DNA from: Candidatus Competibacteraceae bacterium
Lineage (GTDB): Bacteria; Pseudomonadota; Gammaproteobacteria; Competibacterales; Competibacteraceae
DNA: 51,587 nucleotides
Direction: 5' to 3'
NCBI GenBank assembly: GCA_003989085.1
Contig: RXIV01000011.1
Span: 1-51,587 of the forward strand
In this document: positions 17,362-27,200 of the stretch, piece after piece
Position numbering within the stretch: the first letter of the stretch is position 1
Layout of the letters: every line of letters starts with the position of its first letter
Notes under the pieces: generated by a model
Databases searched by the model: none
What the model was told of the DNA's origin: nothing
What the model saw: the letters and a program-made list of their open reading frames with translations, nothing else
Program-made: the position numbers and the translations under genes

Positions 17362-18051
17362 TCAAGCATAGGCTGGGCCGGACCCGAAATCCGCCAGCCG
17401 GGATAAATCCAGCGCCGACGCGGCGACTTCAGAGTTGAAGTCGTAAGGCATCACGCCCAGCAAGGGCGCGTTCAGCCGGGTTTGCAAGGTGGACAGATTA
17501 GCCTCGAAGCGGGCCATTTCCGGATCGATCCGGTTGGCGATCCAGCCCGCCAACATCAGCCCACGCCGCTCAATCGCCTCAGCGGTCAGCAGCGCATGAT
17601 TCAGGCAACCCAGCCGCATGCCGACCACCAGCACCACCGGCAAAGCCAGAGCCACGGCTAGATCCGCCGTGTCGTAGTCATCATCCAGTGGCGCCCGGAA
17701 GCCGCCGACGCCTTCTACCCAGACCACATCGGCTAAATCCTGTAACTGCGCGAACGCCTGCTGAATCTGCGCGATCTCAATCGGGCGGCCCGCTTCCTGC
17801 GCGGCGAGATGCGGGGCAATCGGTGGTTCATAAAGGTATGGATTCATCAGGGCGACCGCTGGCTGAATGGAGCTGGCTGCCAACAGTTGCACGACATCCT
17901 CGTTACGCCCGTCAGCCTCAACCCCCGCCGCAATCGGCTTCATCCCGACCGCAGTCAAGCCCAACTTTCGGGTAGCGTACAGCAAGGCGCAGGCGCTATA
18001 GGTTTTGCCTACGCCGGTATCGGTGCCGGCAATGAAAAAGGCGCGCTTCAT
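17362..18051 (-). CDS. bioD: ATP-dependent dethiobiotin synthetase
   Basis: A 229-residue BioD that closes the ureido ring of dethiobiotin from 7,8-diaminopelargonate, CO2 and ATP. It has the P-loop FIAGTDTGVGKTYSACAL at 6-23, a conserved KPIAAGVE near 37, VWVEGVGGFRAPLDDDYDTADLA near 113 and GWIANRIDP near 169. Its length is normal. The ATG at 18051 overlaps the bioC stop as ATGA, so translation is coupled. It is the last biotin gene of the cluster, followed by the TerD-protease gene. Confidence 0.95.
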   Translation of the reverse strand: MKRAFFIAGTDTGVGKTYSACALLYATRKLGLTAVGMKPIAAGVEADGRNEDVVQLLAASSIQPAVALMNPYLYEPPIAPHLAAQEAGRPIEIAQIQQAFAQLQDLADVVWVEGVGGFRAPLDDDYDTADLAVALALPVVLVVGMRLGCLNHALLTAEAIERRGLMLAGWIANRIDPEMARFEANLSTLQTRLNAPLLGVMPYDFNSEVAASALDLSRLADFGSGPAYA

Positions 18052-18854
18052 GGCCGGATCGCGATCAGCCAGACCGCATCATAGGTCAGCGGCAAACCGT
18101 CCGGTTCCCGCAATGCTTCATAACGGGCGGTCAAGGCTTGCCAGGTGGAACGGCGCAACGGGGTGGGCCGGCGCTGTTCCACTTCGCGAGCGCCAACCGC
18201 CTTCACGCTATGGAGCAGGGTTCGCAGATCGGGAAAATAGCGACGCACCGGCTGCCGGTCCCATCGCCACACTTCCCAATCACTATCCTGGCAAATCGCC
18301 AGCAGGTGTTCCGGGGCGGGCATGGTCAGCACATGGTGGTAATCGTCCAGCGTGGCGAAGGCGTGGCGCAATTCGGGAAAGTTATCAGCGCCCAGGGTCG
18401 CCACCGCCAGCGCACCGCCGGGTTTCAGCACCCGACTGGCCTCCGCTAGGCAACGCTGTGGGTCGTTCCATTGCCAGGCCAGACTGGACCAGTACAGATC
18501 GTAGTACTGTTCAGCAATGGGCAGGCTCTCAATGTCAGCGCAAATCAGCAGGGCTGCGTCCAGTTGAGCACGGGCGGCCTCCAGCATCCGGGGGGCGAAA
18601 TCAACCACGGTTAATTCAGCCTCCGGCCAGCGGCGTTGAAGCTGCCTGGCGCCATAACCGGTGCCGCCACCGGCATCCAGAATAGCTTTTGGATTGAGAT
18701 TGCCGCCAATCTGAATGAGGTGTGCGGCTAATCGGTCGGACACTTCGCGCTGTACCTCCGCCGCTGCGTCATACGTCGTTGCGGCTTGATCGAAGGCTTG
18801 GCGAATCCGCTGCTTGGTGGGCAGAAAGGGAGGTGGATTAAGCATTGACGACAT
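18048..18854 (-). CDS. bioC: malonyl-ACP O-methyltransferase BioC
   Basis: A 268-residue SAM-dependent methyltransferase. BioC methylates the free carboxyl of malonyl-ACP so that fatty-acid synthesis can build pimeloyl-ACP methyl ester. The start region [23 protein letters not shown] at 17-39, the SAM loop [15 protein letters not shown] near 58-72, and [30 protein letters not shown] near 117-146 are all BioC-like. It overlaps bioF by 17 bases; a second in-frame ATG at 18845 is an alternative start. The matching demethylating esterase (BioH or analogue) is not in the cluster. Confidence 0.93.
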   Translation of the reverse strand: MSSMLNPPPFLPTKQRIRQAFDQAATTYDAAAEVQREVSDRLAAHLIQIGGNLNPKAILDAGGGTGYGARQLQRRWPEAELTVVDFAPRMLEAARAQLDAALLICADIESLPIAEQYYDLYWSSLAWQWNDPQRCLAEASRVLKPGGALAVATLGADNFPELRHAFATLDDYHHVLTMPAPEHLLAICQDSDWEVWRWDRQPVRRYFPDLRTLLHSVKAVGAREVEQRRPTPLRRSTWQALTARYEALREPDGLPLTYDAVWLIAIRP

Positions 18855-20001
18855 ATTCCCTCAGCGTCTTAATCAGCGTATCAAGCTGCGCTTCGCTATG
18901 CGCCGCCGATAGTGAAATCCGCAACCGGGCGGTTCCAGTCGGCACGGTCGGCGGTCGAATCGCCGGCACCCACAAGCCGCGCTCAAACAGTTGTCCGGCT
19001 AATTGCACTGCGGCCTCATTGCCGCCGATGATGAGCGGCTGAATCGCGGTCGGCGATGGCAATAACGGCTGCGCCAAGCTGCTCAATCCCGCCTGCAATC
19101 GGGCAATCAAGCGCTGTAAATGCGCCCGTCGTTCATCGCCACTGGCGATCAGTTCCAGACTGGCGATCAAGGTCGCGGCAATCATTGGGCTGGACGCGGT
19201 GGTGAAAATATAGGGCCGCGCTCGCTGCATCAGCCATTCCATCACTCGCCGGTCGCCGGCGACAAACGCCCCGGACACCCCCGCCGCCTTGCCCAAAGTC
19301 CCCATCAGAATCAGGCGTGGCGACGGCGGCAGGCCAAAATGCGCCAGACTGCCGCGCCCGCCAGGGCCGAGGACGCCAAAACCGTGCGCGTCATCGACCA
19401 CCAGCCAGGCATCGTAGCGTTCGGCCAGCTCAAACAGCTCTGGCAGCGGAGCCAGATCACCGTCCATACTGAACACGGCATCGGTGAGAATCAGCTTGCG
19501 ACGAGCGGAACTCTGCGCCAGCCGGCGGGCGAGGGTCTCTAGATCGCCATGCGGATAGCGGATATGTTCGGCGCGGGCCAGTTGCGCGGCGTCAATCAGC
19601 GAGGCGTGGTTGAGCTTGTCAGCGAAAATGGCGTCATTGCGCTCGACCAGGGTAGGGGCAATCGCCAGATTCGCCATGTAACCGGTGGTGAAGTACAACG
19701 CTCGTTCCTGGCCAACAAACGCCGCCAGCCGTTCTTCCAGTTCCGCATGTGGCCGCAAATGGCCGCTGACCACATGTGATGCGCCGCTACCAACGCCCCA
19801 GCGTTCCGCCGCTTGCTGTGCGGCGGCGATCAGGGCCGGATGATTGGCGAGACCCAGATAATCGTTGCTGCAAAAGGCGATGACTCGTCGGCCTTCGATC
19901 ACGGCTTCCGGGCCACAAGGCGCATCCAATGTTCGACGGCGGCGCAGCAAGCCCTCGCTCGCTAATTGAGCCAGTCCGGTTTCTAACTCATCCCAAATCA
20001 T
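18838..20001 (-). CDS. bioF: 8-amino-7-oxononanoate synthase
   Basis: A 387-residue PLP enzyme that condenses pimeloyl-ACP with alanine to 8-amino-7-oxononanoate. Conserved parts are [13 protein letters not shown] near 43, [14 protein letters not shown] near 71, [14 protein letters not shown] near 172, [12 protein letters not shown] near 198 and the PLP lysine in [15 protein letters not shown] near 231. It is the first biotin gene after the restriction cassette. AGGA lies 11 bases before the ATG, and TATAAG further upstream could be a -10, so bioFCD may have its own promoter now that it is separated from bioA. Confidence 0.95.
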   Translation of the reverse strand: MIWDELETGLAQLASEGLLRRRRTLDAPCGPEAVIEGRRVIAFCSNDYLGLANHPALIAAAQQAAERWGVGSGASHVVSGHLRPHAELEERLAAFVGQERALYFTTGYMANLAIAPTLVERNDAIFADKLNHASLIDAAQLARAEHIRYPHGDLETLARRLAQSSARRKLILTDAVFSMDGDLAPLPELFELAERYDAWLVVDDAHGFGVLGPGGRGSLAHFGLPPSPRLILMGTLGKAAGVSGAFVAGDRRVMEWLMQRARPYIFTTASSPMIAATLIASLELIASGDERRAHLQRLIARLQAGLSSLAQPLLPSPTAIQPLIIGGNEAAVQLAGQLFERGLWVPAIRPPTVPTGTARLRISLSAAHSEAQLDTLIKTLREYVVNA

Positions 20002-20039
20002 TCGGTTCGGTTCCTTATACCGTTTTCCAACAGGTTGTT

Positions 20040-20134
20040 CCCCCCTTTAGCAGAGGGGGGCAGGGGGGATTTAAACACCGTGGATGAAGCGCAGCCTGCC
20101 TAAATCCCCCCAGCCCCCCTTTTTCAAAGGAGGG
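20040..20134. repeat. C/G-run palindromic element (REP/MITE-like) beside bioF
   Basis: Two 34-base arms, 20040-20073 and 20101-20134, are inverted copies of each other with six mismatches, separated by 27 bases. Each arm is itself a hairpin of C-runs and G-runs (CCCCCC...GGGGGG), and the inner ends share GGGGGGATTTA / TAAATCCCCCC. The composition is unlike the flanking coding DNA. It lies in the 149-base gap between mod and bioF, at the right junction of the restriction cassette. It could be a mobile palindrome, a strong bidirectional terminator, or both. No second copy is visible in the window. Confidence 0.7.
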
Positions 20135-20150
20135 AGGTTCTCCGCCGGTC

Positions 20151-22955
20151 TCAAATTCCGGGCGCAACTCGAAACACCTTCATCACTTCGTCGCCCAGAT
20201 GGTTGATGACTTTCACCGCGATCCGCCCGGACTTGGGTTTAGCAAAGGGGCGGGAGGTGTCGCTATTCAAGGTGGCCCAGGCTTCTTCGTTGATCTCGGC
20301 TTTCAGCGTGGTCTTCAGCGCCTTGTAGGGGTCGTTAGCGCCGAGAAAGTAGGCGTGGCGGACGAAGAAGGATTCCATGTTGTAGTCGGTGTCGATGAAC
20401 CAGCAGGCGATGCCGTCCGGGCCATCGCTGCGGATTTCACCGCTTTGCGGATGGAACACATCGACGCCATTCACCTTGACTCGAATGCTGCCGTCGGCGT
20501 TGTCGAGAAGGGTGATGTCGGGTTCGCCGAAGATCACAAACAGGTTGCCTTTGCCGGTGTTTTTCAGGTCTTCGGCCATGTGCAGCTCGGCGTTCATGCG
20601 GGCCTTGAGTACGGGGATGCGGCCCAGTTTGTTGAACTCGGAGGAGTGGGCATCGTAGTTGAAGGCGCAGGCAATGAGTACGTCGAAATCAGCATCGCCG
20701 GCCTCGCGGGCGGCTTCCACTAAATCGGGGCGGGAGACGGTGCCAAACTCAGGGCCGATGAAAATGGCGGCACGCTTTTCACCCCCGGCGTCTTCATAGC
20801 GGCCTTCGGCGCAGACCAGTTTGCCCGGCCAGGGCATCAGCGCGGTTAAGCTGATCTTGTCTTCCTTGTGAGCCTGCTGGACGCCGGCGGTCTTGAGGTT
20901 TTCCAGGATCATCTGGACGAAATCGCGTTCCTCGCCGTAGCCGGGTTCCGGTTCAGCCACCTTGTCGATTAGTTCGTCATTCTCATCAACGGCCAGCACG
21001 CGGTGAGGCGACAGGCTTTCCACGGTGAACGGGCCGGCGACTCGCACCCGCTTTTTGTCCTCGTAAGGCTTGTCGTAGAGGTATTCGTAGTCGGCCTTGG
21101 CGGCGATGGAGGCGTCGATTTCCTTCTGGCGGGCGATGCGGGCCTGCCACCAATCGGCATGGAGTGTCCGGGTAGCGTCCGGCCATTGGGCGTCAGCGTC
21201 GCGGGGAATTTCCCAGTCCTGCCAGTGCTTGCCGAGCGACTGGTTGAGCTGTTCGCGCAGCGGTTCCAGCTTTGCCTGCCACTGATCCCAGATGACGTCG
21301 ATCTCGGCGTTGTTGGCGATGGATTTCAGGGTGATGTGGGGCACGCGCTCATAGACGAAGCCGTGGCGGAGGTTGCCGCACGTGGGTTGGCTGGAGGGCG
21401 CGGTGCGCGTGACCTCCGCTTCCTTGATCTGGCCGTCGCGGCTGTCGGCAAGCAGGTAGTAGGGATAACGGGCACCCATGATGCGGGCGCGAGCCAGTGC
21501 CAGTGCGACGCGGGAGGTGTCGAGAGTGATCCAGCGGCGGCCCCATTGTTCGGCCACATATGCCGTTGTGCCTGAGCCGCAGGTGGGGTCGAGAACAAGA
21601 TCGCCGGGGTCTGAGGTCATCAGGATGCAACGCTGAATTGCCAAAGTCGTAGTTTGAACGACATAGGTTGGAAACTTCTCTCCATGCATGTCAGCCCAGA
21701 TATTGGACTTTGCAACTTGATTCCAGTCGTTCCAATAAACCACGCCTCCCAGGGAGGCTCCTCCCCCATCAAATAATCGGTCCGCTTTTTCTAATCTGCG
21801 CATACCGTCATCCGGGCCGAATCGCCACTGCTTATTGCCGCCGCACGTTTTGTTCTTCCCACGAAACAAAAAATCGACGCTGCGGGTATCGCTGGGGTGT
21901 TGGCTTACGATAGGGTAATTCACCCGCGCCCACATTCCGTTTCGCTTGATAAGTTCTTCAACCCCAAAATCGGACAGCTTTGATACGTTATGAAATGTGA
22001 GGTCTGGTGTGACAACGGTATTGAACTTCGATTCTTCTTCAGGGGCTGAACGAGCGTCATAGAGGTCACGGACCTTTATTTGTTCTCGGTTTCGGCAATA
22101 CCAGATTAGGTAGTCGAATACCGTTTCAGTTGAGTAGGTGGCGCTCTTCTTCTTGAAAACGATGGTGTTCACAAAATTTGGCTCTCCAAACACCTCGTCC
22201 ATCACTGCCCTTACTCGGTGTACGTTCTCGTCGCTAATCTGCACGAAGATCGACCCGGATTCGGTCAGCAAATCCCTCGCCACAGTCAGCCGGTCTCGGA
22301 GGTAAGTCAGGTAGGAGTGGATGCCGTCTCGCCACGTATCGCGGAATGCCTTGACCTGTTCCGGCTCACGGGTGATGTGGTCGGTGTTGCCGTCCTTCAC
22401 GTCGCGGCTGGTGGTGGACCACTGGAAGTTGCTGTTGAATTTGATGCCGTAGGGCGGATCGAAGTAGATGCACTGCACCTGACCGCGCAGACCTTCACGC
22501 TCGGCCAGTGACGCCATGACTTGCAGGCTGTCGCCCAAAATCATGCGGTTGGCCCAGTGGGCATCGTGCTGATAGAACTCGGTCTTGGCGCTGTCATCGG
22601 GCAGGCCATTGAAGTCGGCGAAGAGATCAATCTGTGCATCGGCTGCCTTGGCATCCGCCGCGCTTTGCCGCAACAAATCATCCATCAGCGCCTTGGGATG
22701 AATCTTCTCCTGGATATACAGCGGCGGCGCATCAACCACCAAGTCGGACCAATCCTGCTGATCCTTGCCGCGCCAAATCAGTTGCGGGTCGAGATCGCGA
22801 TTGCGGCGCTCATAGGCGAGGCGAATGGGCGACTGCTCATCCTTCTTCATCACCGACTGGTATTCAGCGGTGGGGATGTTCTTGCGGGTGGCCTCGTCGT
22901 GCTTGAGGGCTTCGACAGAGAGTTTCGTCGCCGGTCTGGTGGGTTTTCTGGTCAT
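20151..22955 (-). CDS. type III-like DNA methyltransferase (Mod), beta-class amino-methyltransferase
   Basis: A 934-residue Mod subunit. The catalytic motif IV DPPY is at 166-169 and the SAM-binding motif I DPTCGSGTT follows at 456-464; this order defines beta-class N6-adenine or N4-cytosine methyltransferases. The region between them (about 200-420) is the expected target-recognition part. The C-terminal 400 residues are an extension seen in Mods paired with large helicase-nucleases. It should protect host DNA at the recognised sequence and give Res its specificity. The ATG at 22955 overlaps the fic stop as ATGA. It is last in the res-fic-mod order. No simple-sequence repeat suggests phase variation. 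Confidence 0.9.
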   Translation of the reverse strand: MTRKPTRPATKLSVEALKHDEATRKNIPTAEYQSVMKKDEQSPIRLAYERRNRDLDPQLIWRGKDQQDWSDLVVDAPPLYIQEKIHPKALMDDLLRQSAADAKAADAQIDLFADFNGLPDDSAKTEFYQHDAHWANRMILGDSLQVMASLAEREGLRGQVQCIYFDPPYGIKFNSNFQWSTTSRDVKDGNTDHITREPEQVKAFRDTWRDGIHSYLTYLRDRLTVARDLLTESGSIFVQISDENVHRVRAVMDEVFGEPNFVNTIVFKKKSATYSTETVFDYLIWYCRNREQIKVRDLYDARSAPEEESKFNTVVTPDLTFHNVSKLSDFGVEELIKRNGMWARVNYPIVSQHPSDTRSVDFLFRGKNKTCGGNKQWRFGPDDGMRRLEKADRLFDGGGASLGGVVYWNDWNQVAKSNIWADMHGEKFPTYVVQTTTLAIQRCILMTSDPGDLVLDPTCGSGTTAYVAEQWGRRWITLDTSRVALALARARIMGARYPYYLLADSRDGQIKEAEVTRTAPSSQPTCGNLRHGFVYERVPHITLKSIANNAEIDVIWDQWQAKLEPLREQLNQSLGKHWQDWEIPRDADAQWPDATRTLHADWWQARIARQKEIDASIAAKADYEYLYDKPYEDKKRVRVAGPFTVESLSPHRVLAVDENDELIDKVAEPEPGYGEERDFVQMILENLKTAGVQQAHKEDKISLTALMPWPGKLVCAEGRYEDAGGEKRAAIFIGPEFGTVSRPDLVEAAREAGDADFDVLIACAFNYDAHSSEFNKLGRIPVLKARMNAELHMAEDLKNTGKGNLFVIFGEPDITLLDNADGSIRVKVNGVDVFHPQSGEIRSDGPDGIACWFIDTDYNMESFFVRHAYFLGANDPYKALKTTLKAEINEEAWATLNSDTSRPFAKPKSGRIAVKVINHLGDEVMKVFRVAPGI

Positions 22956-24148
22956 GATTTCTTCTCGCCCAGCGGCTTGATGTTCCTGGGTGGGCTGAAG
23001 CCGGGCCAAAGCGCGTTATCGGTATCGAGGAAGGCCAGCTCCATTTCCCGCAGGCGGCGCAGATCGCGGCTACGAGTCTTGTCGTTGCGCTTGAGGTAGA
23101 GGCTGGTGTACCAGGGCGCTTGGCGGACCTCGTCGAGTGGCAGCGGTTGCCCCCGGTCGAGAAGCTGGCAAAGAATGGTGTATTGCCGGGCGTTGATCCG
23201 CTTCTCGTCCAGAGCGCGGCGGATGCCGCTTTCGTAAAGCAGCGTGGCAACCAAACGATTGACGCGATCTTGCAGGCTGTTGATGGTCAGGCGCAGGCCT
23301 TCGAGATGGAAATCGACAAATGCCTGATTGGGCGCGGGCCGCTTTTTTTCGGCGGCCTTGCGGCAGGTGTTGAAGAGCGTGAAGTAGCTATCCATGTTCG
23401 TCAGGTAATAGCGGGCCAGCGCGAAGGGTGCGTAGCGGTAGCCGGCAGCCTGAAGCAGCGTGGCCTCGATGACGCGCCCAACGCGGCCATTGCCATCCCA
23501 GAAAGGATGTATCTGTTCGTAGTAAAGGTGTACCAGCGGCGCACGGATCGGAGCCGGGACGCCGACCGCCTCCAATTCCCCGTGCCAGGCGACCAAGGCC
23601 TCCAGCAGACGTTCAATGTCCCTGCCGTATTGGGGCGGCTTGTAACGGCCACCATGAGCCTCGTCGCCGACATAGGTGATGCGCGTCTTGGGGTTGTCGC
23701 GAATGAGGCCGGGGCGGTTGTCCGAATGGGGAACATCCTTGGTGAGGAGACGATGCAGATCGATGATGAATGACGTCGTCAAGGACCAGCCCGGCGTTCC
23801 GGCCACAGCTCGCGACAGGTCGTAGGCCGCCTTGATGTTGAGCGCACGTTGTTGCTCGACTTCCTGCACTTGGCCGGGATCGAGAGCCAGGGCGCGGGCG
23901 GTCTCGGCCTCAGACAGAGCGCCGCCTTCGATGGTGTTGGTACCGAACACGCTGCTGACCACAACCTCTTTCTCCAGACGGTTAGCCACCTGGGAGAGAG
24001 AGGAAACCACGAAGCGTTCGTGAGCGTCTTCGACGCGCTGGAGGGCCAACCTGACATCGGCGGCTACGAAGCCAGGCTGGAATGTGAAGGGGCCGAAGCG
24101 GTCCGTTTCAACCCGGCGGTAAAGTTCAGAGAGGCTTTTGGGCAGCAT
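22952..24148 (-). CDS. Fic family protein (class II, with inhibitory motif)
   Basis: A 398-residue Fic-domain protein, probably an AMP- or other nucleotidyl-transferase. The full active-site motif HPFWDGNGRVGR is at 214-225, including catalytic His214. The N-terminal inhibitory motif T-x3-E-G is at 70-75 (TNTIEG), so the enzyme is predicted to be held inactive by its own alpha-inh helix (class II). A C-terminal winged-helix-like region (about 320-390) may bind DNA or protein. It lies between res and mod and overlaps mod by four bases, so it is expressed with the methyltransferase. Its target is unknown. Confidence 0.9.
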   Translation of the reverse strand: MLPKSLSELYRRVETDRFGPFTFQPGFVAADVRLALQRVEDAHERFVVSSLSQVANRLEKEVVVSSVFGTNTIEGGALSEAETARALALDPGQVQEVEQQRALNIKAAYDLSRAVAGTPGWSLTTSFIIDLHRLLTKDVPHSDNRPGLIRDNPKTRITYVGDEAHGGRYKPPQYGRDIERLLEALVAWHGELEAVGVPAPIRAPLVHLYYEQIHPFWDGNGRVGRVIEATLLQAAGYRYAPFALARYYLTNMDSYFTLFNTCRKAAEKKRPAPNQAFVDFHLEGLRLTINSLQDRVNRLVATLLYESGIRRALDEKRINARQYTILCQLLDRGQPLPLDEVRQAPWYTSLYLKRNDKTRSRDLRRLREMELAFLDTDNALWPGFSPPRNIKPLGEKKS

Positions 24149-24177
24149 TTTGTCTGCAAGAATGTCCGGCGCTTTCT

Positions 24178-24190
24178 CGCTATATTAGCG
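24178..24190. promoter_or_regulatory. candidate operator palindrome upstream of fic-mod
   Basis: CGCTA-TAT-TAGCG is a perfect five-base inverted repeat with a three-base spacer, 30 bases before the fic start. The surrounding 101-base gap between res and fic is A+T-rich compared with the genes. It is well placed to regulate a separate fic-mod transcript, but no protein is known to bind it. Confidence 0.3.
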
Positions 24191-24249
24191 TATATTTTCA
24201 TTCGGTTATCGAGACATACCCAAACACGGTATCCAAAAATATGTCCGCC

Positions 24250-27200
24250 TTACTGAAGCTGCGCCTTGATTATCTTGCCGAACCCGGCTTCGATCCTCTT
24301 CGCAAAATCATCCTGCATCTCCCAAACATCGGTGAATTCAGCGAAGGCCCAGCGCCCGTATTGCTTGAGGTTGTTCACGCCGGGCGCCCAGTAGTTTTCC
24401 ATCGTCGCCTTCTTCTCCTTGGCGTCCTCGCGGCGGTAGCCCTTGATCTCAACTACGAGATGCAACAGGTCATCCTCACCGTGGCCGTCATCCACCAGAA
24501 CGATGAAATCGGGAAGGTAGACGCGCATCCCGGAGCCATAGCGGTACGGTACTTCCAACCCCAGGTTGTGATTCTTCACATAGGCTTTTACGAGTGGATG
24601 GGCTTCAGCCACACGGCAGAATTCACTTTCCCAACCGCTGTCCAGCACGATCCAGTCGATGTGGCAGCGGCGTGAGTCGGTTTGCCAGCGGTCTTTCTTC
24701 GAGGTATTGAAGTTGACGTGAGCAGTGGAGCCGGTGGGGTTATAGGGGTCGAGTACCGCCTTGATCGGGCGCTCACCGATGAGGGCGCGGGTGATGCCGG
24801 CGGTGATGCGCTCACAAGCCATGTCGGCCAGAGCCTGATACATGAGCTGGGCCGGGTAGGTACCACCTTTGCAGACCAGACAGGTATCCAGCCATTGTTT
24901 GGCGATGCGCTTCAACTGGCCGAACAGGTAGAGCTTGGGTTCTTCGCCGGGGTCGCGCCATTTCGTGTAGATCAAGCGCTGGGTGAGGTGGAATAGCAGC
25001 GTCGAGTGGCGCATATCGCCGGTATGGACGAGGTTCAGATCAACGTCCTGACCGATGATGCCGGCGTTCTTGGTAATGGAGGGGCCAACCAGGTCGGGAG
25101 TCAATTCCAGCACCGAGTCGGCGTTGAACTCGGCGGTGAGCCGGTCTTCCGGGAGTTCCACCCGGTAGCCCTGAACGCGGGGAAAGCGAATCTCCAGTGG
25201 ATCCCGGTCGGGGCGGATAGCCTTGACCTGGATGGTTTCGCGGGGCGGTTGCGGCGGCGCGACGACGGGCTTGGCGGTGAAGTCGAAGGGGATACCGAGC
25301 ACATCGGCGTATTCGACGCTGAACAGGCCGTCCTCATTGAGATCGTAGGACTGGCGGCGCAAGGCCCGGCCAATGACCTGCTCGCACAACAACTGGGTGC
25401 CAAAGGCGCGCACGCCCAAAACATGGGTCACGGTGCTGGCGTCCCAGCCTTCGGTCAGCATGGACACCGAGACCACGCAGCGGATGGAATCACCCAGCCG
25501 GCCCGCCTTGCCCACGGTGTTCATGACCTCACGCAACAAATCCTGATCGCTGATGTTCTCGGCCTGACGCGGGTCGCCGGTGCGCTCGACGATCTCACGG
25601 CGGAAGCGCTCGATCTCATCGGCAGCCATGCCCCGGAAGTGGTCATCCAGGGCGTCGCCGGATTCCAGTTGTTCGCTGTCGATCAGCAGGGTCCTGGGAC
25701 GACCCAACGGGTTGCCGCACTCATCAAAGTTGCGGAACAGGGGGAGCCGACCGTTCTCCAGTGTGGTGGCGCCGTTATCATTTTGCCGCTGGAAACCGGA
25801 GATGTAGTCGTACACCAGCTTGGAGGTGGAGGTGTTGTTGCAGACCACGATGAAACAGGGCGGCACTTTAATTCCGGCCTGTTCCCACAGGTCATAGGTT
25901 TTCTGGTAGTGGCCATAGAGGGCTTCGAGGGCGGTTTGCAACCGGGTCGGCAACTTGAGCGGATCAAGCCCCTCGGCCTTGCCGCGCCCCTTTTTCGGCA
26001 TGTCCTTACTGATGTGCTTCCAGAGTTCGCGGAAGACGGGTACTTCAGCACCGGGGATGTTGTCGGCCACCGGCACGCGCGGCAGCTTGACGATGCCGCA
26101 TTCAATGGCGTCCATCAGCGAGAAATCGCTCAGGGTCCAGGGGAACAGAGTGCCCTCGGCATAACCTGATCCGCGCAGGAAGAAAGGGGTGGCGGACAAG
26201 TCGAAGACCCGCGCCAGGCCGAGCTTGCGATGAACCGATTCAAGGCCGGAAATCCACAATCGGGCGGCTTCGTTGTTCTGTTCAGCCTCCTTCTTTTCTT
26301 CGCCCTTCAGCTCATCATCTTCGGCGTTGGGCTTCTCGCGGTAGCAGTGGTGAGCCTCGTCGTTGATGACCAGAATGTTCTTCAGGCCCATCAAATCGGG
26401 CATGACCCGCTGAATCATCTGGCCTTCCGATTCCAGGGTGTCGAGTGCTTCGCCGCCACGACCTTGCAGCAACAGCCGGCACCCCTTGGACAAGGGCAGG
26501 CGCGCGCGCAGCTTAAAAGCGTGGTAGTTGGTGATGACGATCTTGGCGCGTTCCAGATCGCCTATCAGGTCGCCGGGCACCAGTTCACGGCTGAGGTAAT
26601 AGCTGTCCGGATCGTTAGGCTGAAGTACGCGCAAGCGATCCTTGATGGTGATACCCGGCGCGACGATCAGAAAACCACGGGTGAACTTCCTGCTGCCGGG
26701 GCGTCGCGCCGCGTTGATAGTCTGCCAGGCGATGAGCATCGCCATGACCGTGGTCTTGCCCGCGCCAGTCGCCAGCTTGAGAGCCAGCCGCAGCAGTTCC
26801 GGGTTGGCGTCGTTGTTGGCATTGGCTAGGTGTTCGAGAAACCTTGCGCCCGACTTGCCCAGTTGGGGAACGACCTCGGTCAGCCAGATTGCAGTTTCCA
26901 CCGCTTCGACCTGACAGAAGAAGGGCCGGATACCGCTGAATTTGTGATGCCGCCAATGCTGGAGCAGGCGGGCGGTTTCCGGCGTGACGCGCCAGTCGTT
27001 GGTGTTCTGGATGCCGCGCCACTGGTCCACCTCCTGACGAACCGCGTTGATCATGGACGCGGTTTTTTCGTATTCCTGGGCCTGAGTGGAGAGTCCGGCG
27101 TCATTGTCGAGCAGCAGCGTGGCTTGTACCGCCTGACCTTTGCGCTTCTTCGGCTTGGGGATCGGGGTGATGAACTCCGCTCTGCGTCGCCGCTCGATGA

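Noticed and set aside
25006..26169. Long open frame opposite res
   Set aside because: It lies wholly antisense to the helicase domain of res, which has intact motifs; long antisense frames are expected in G+C-rich genes.
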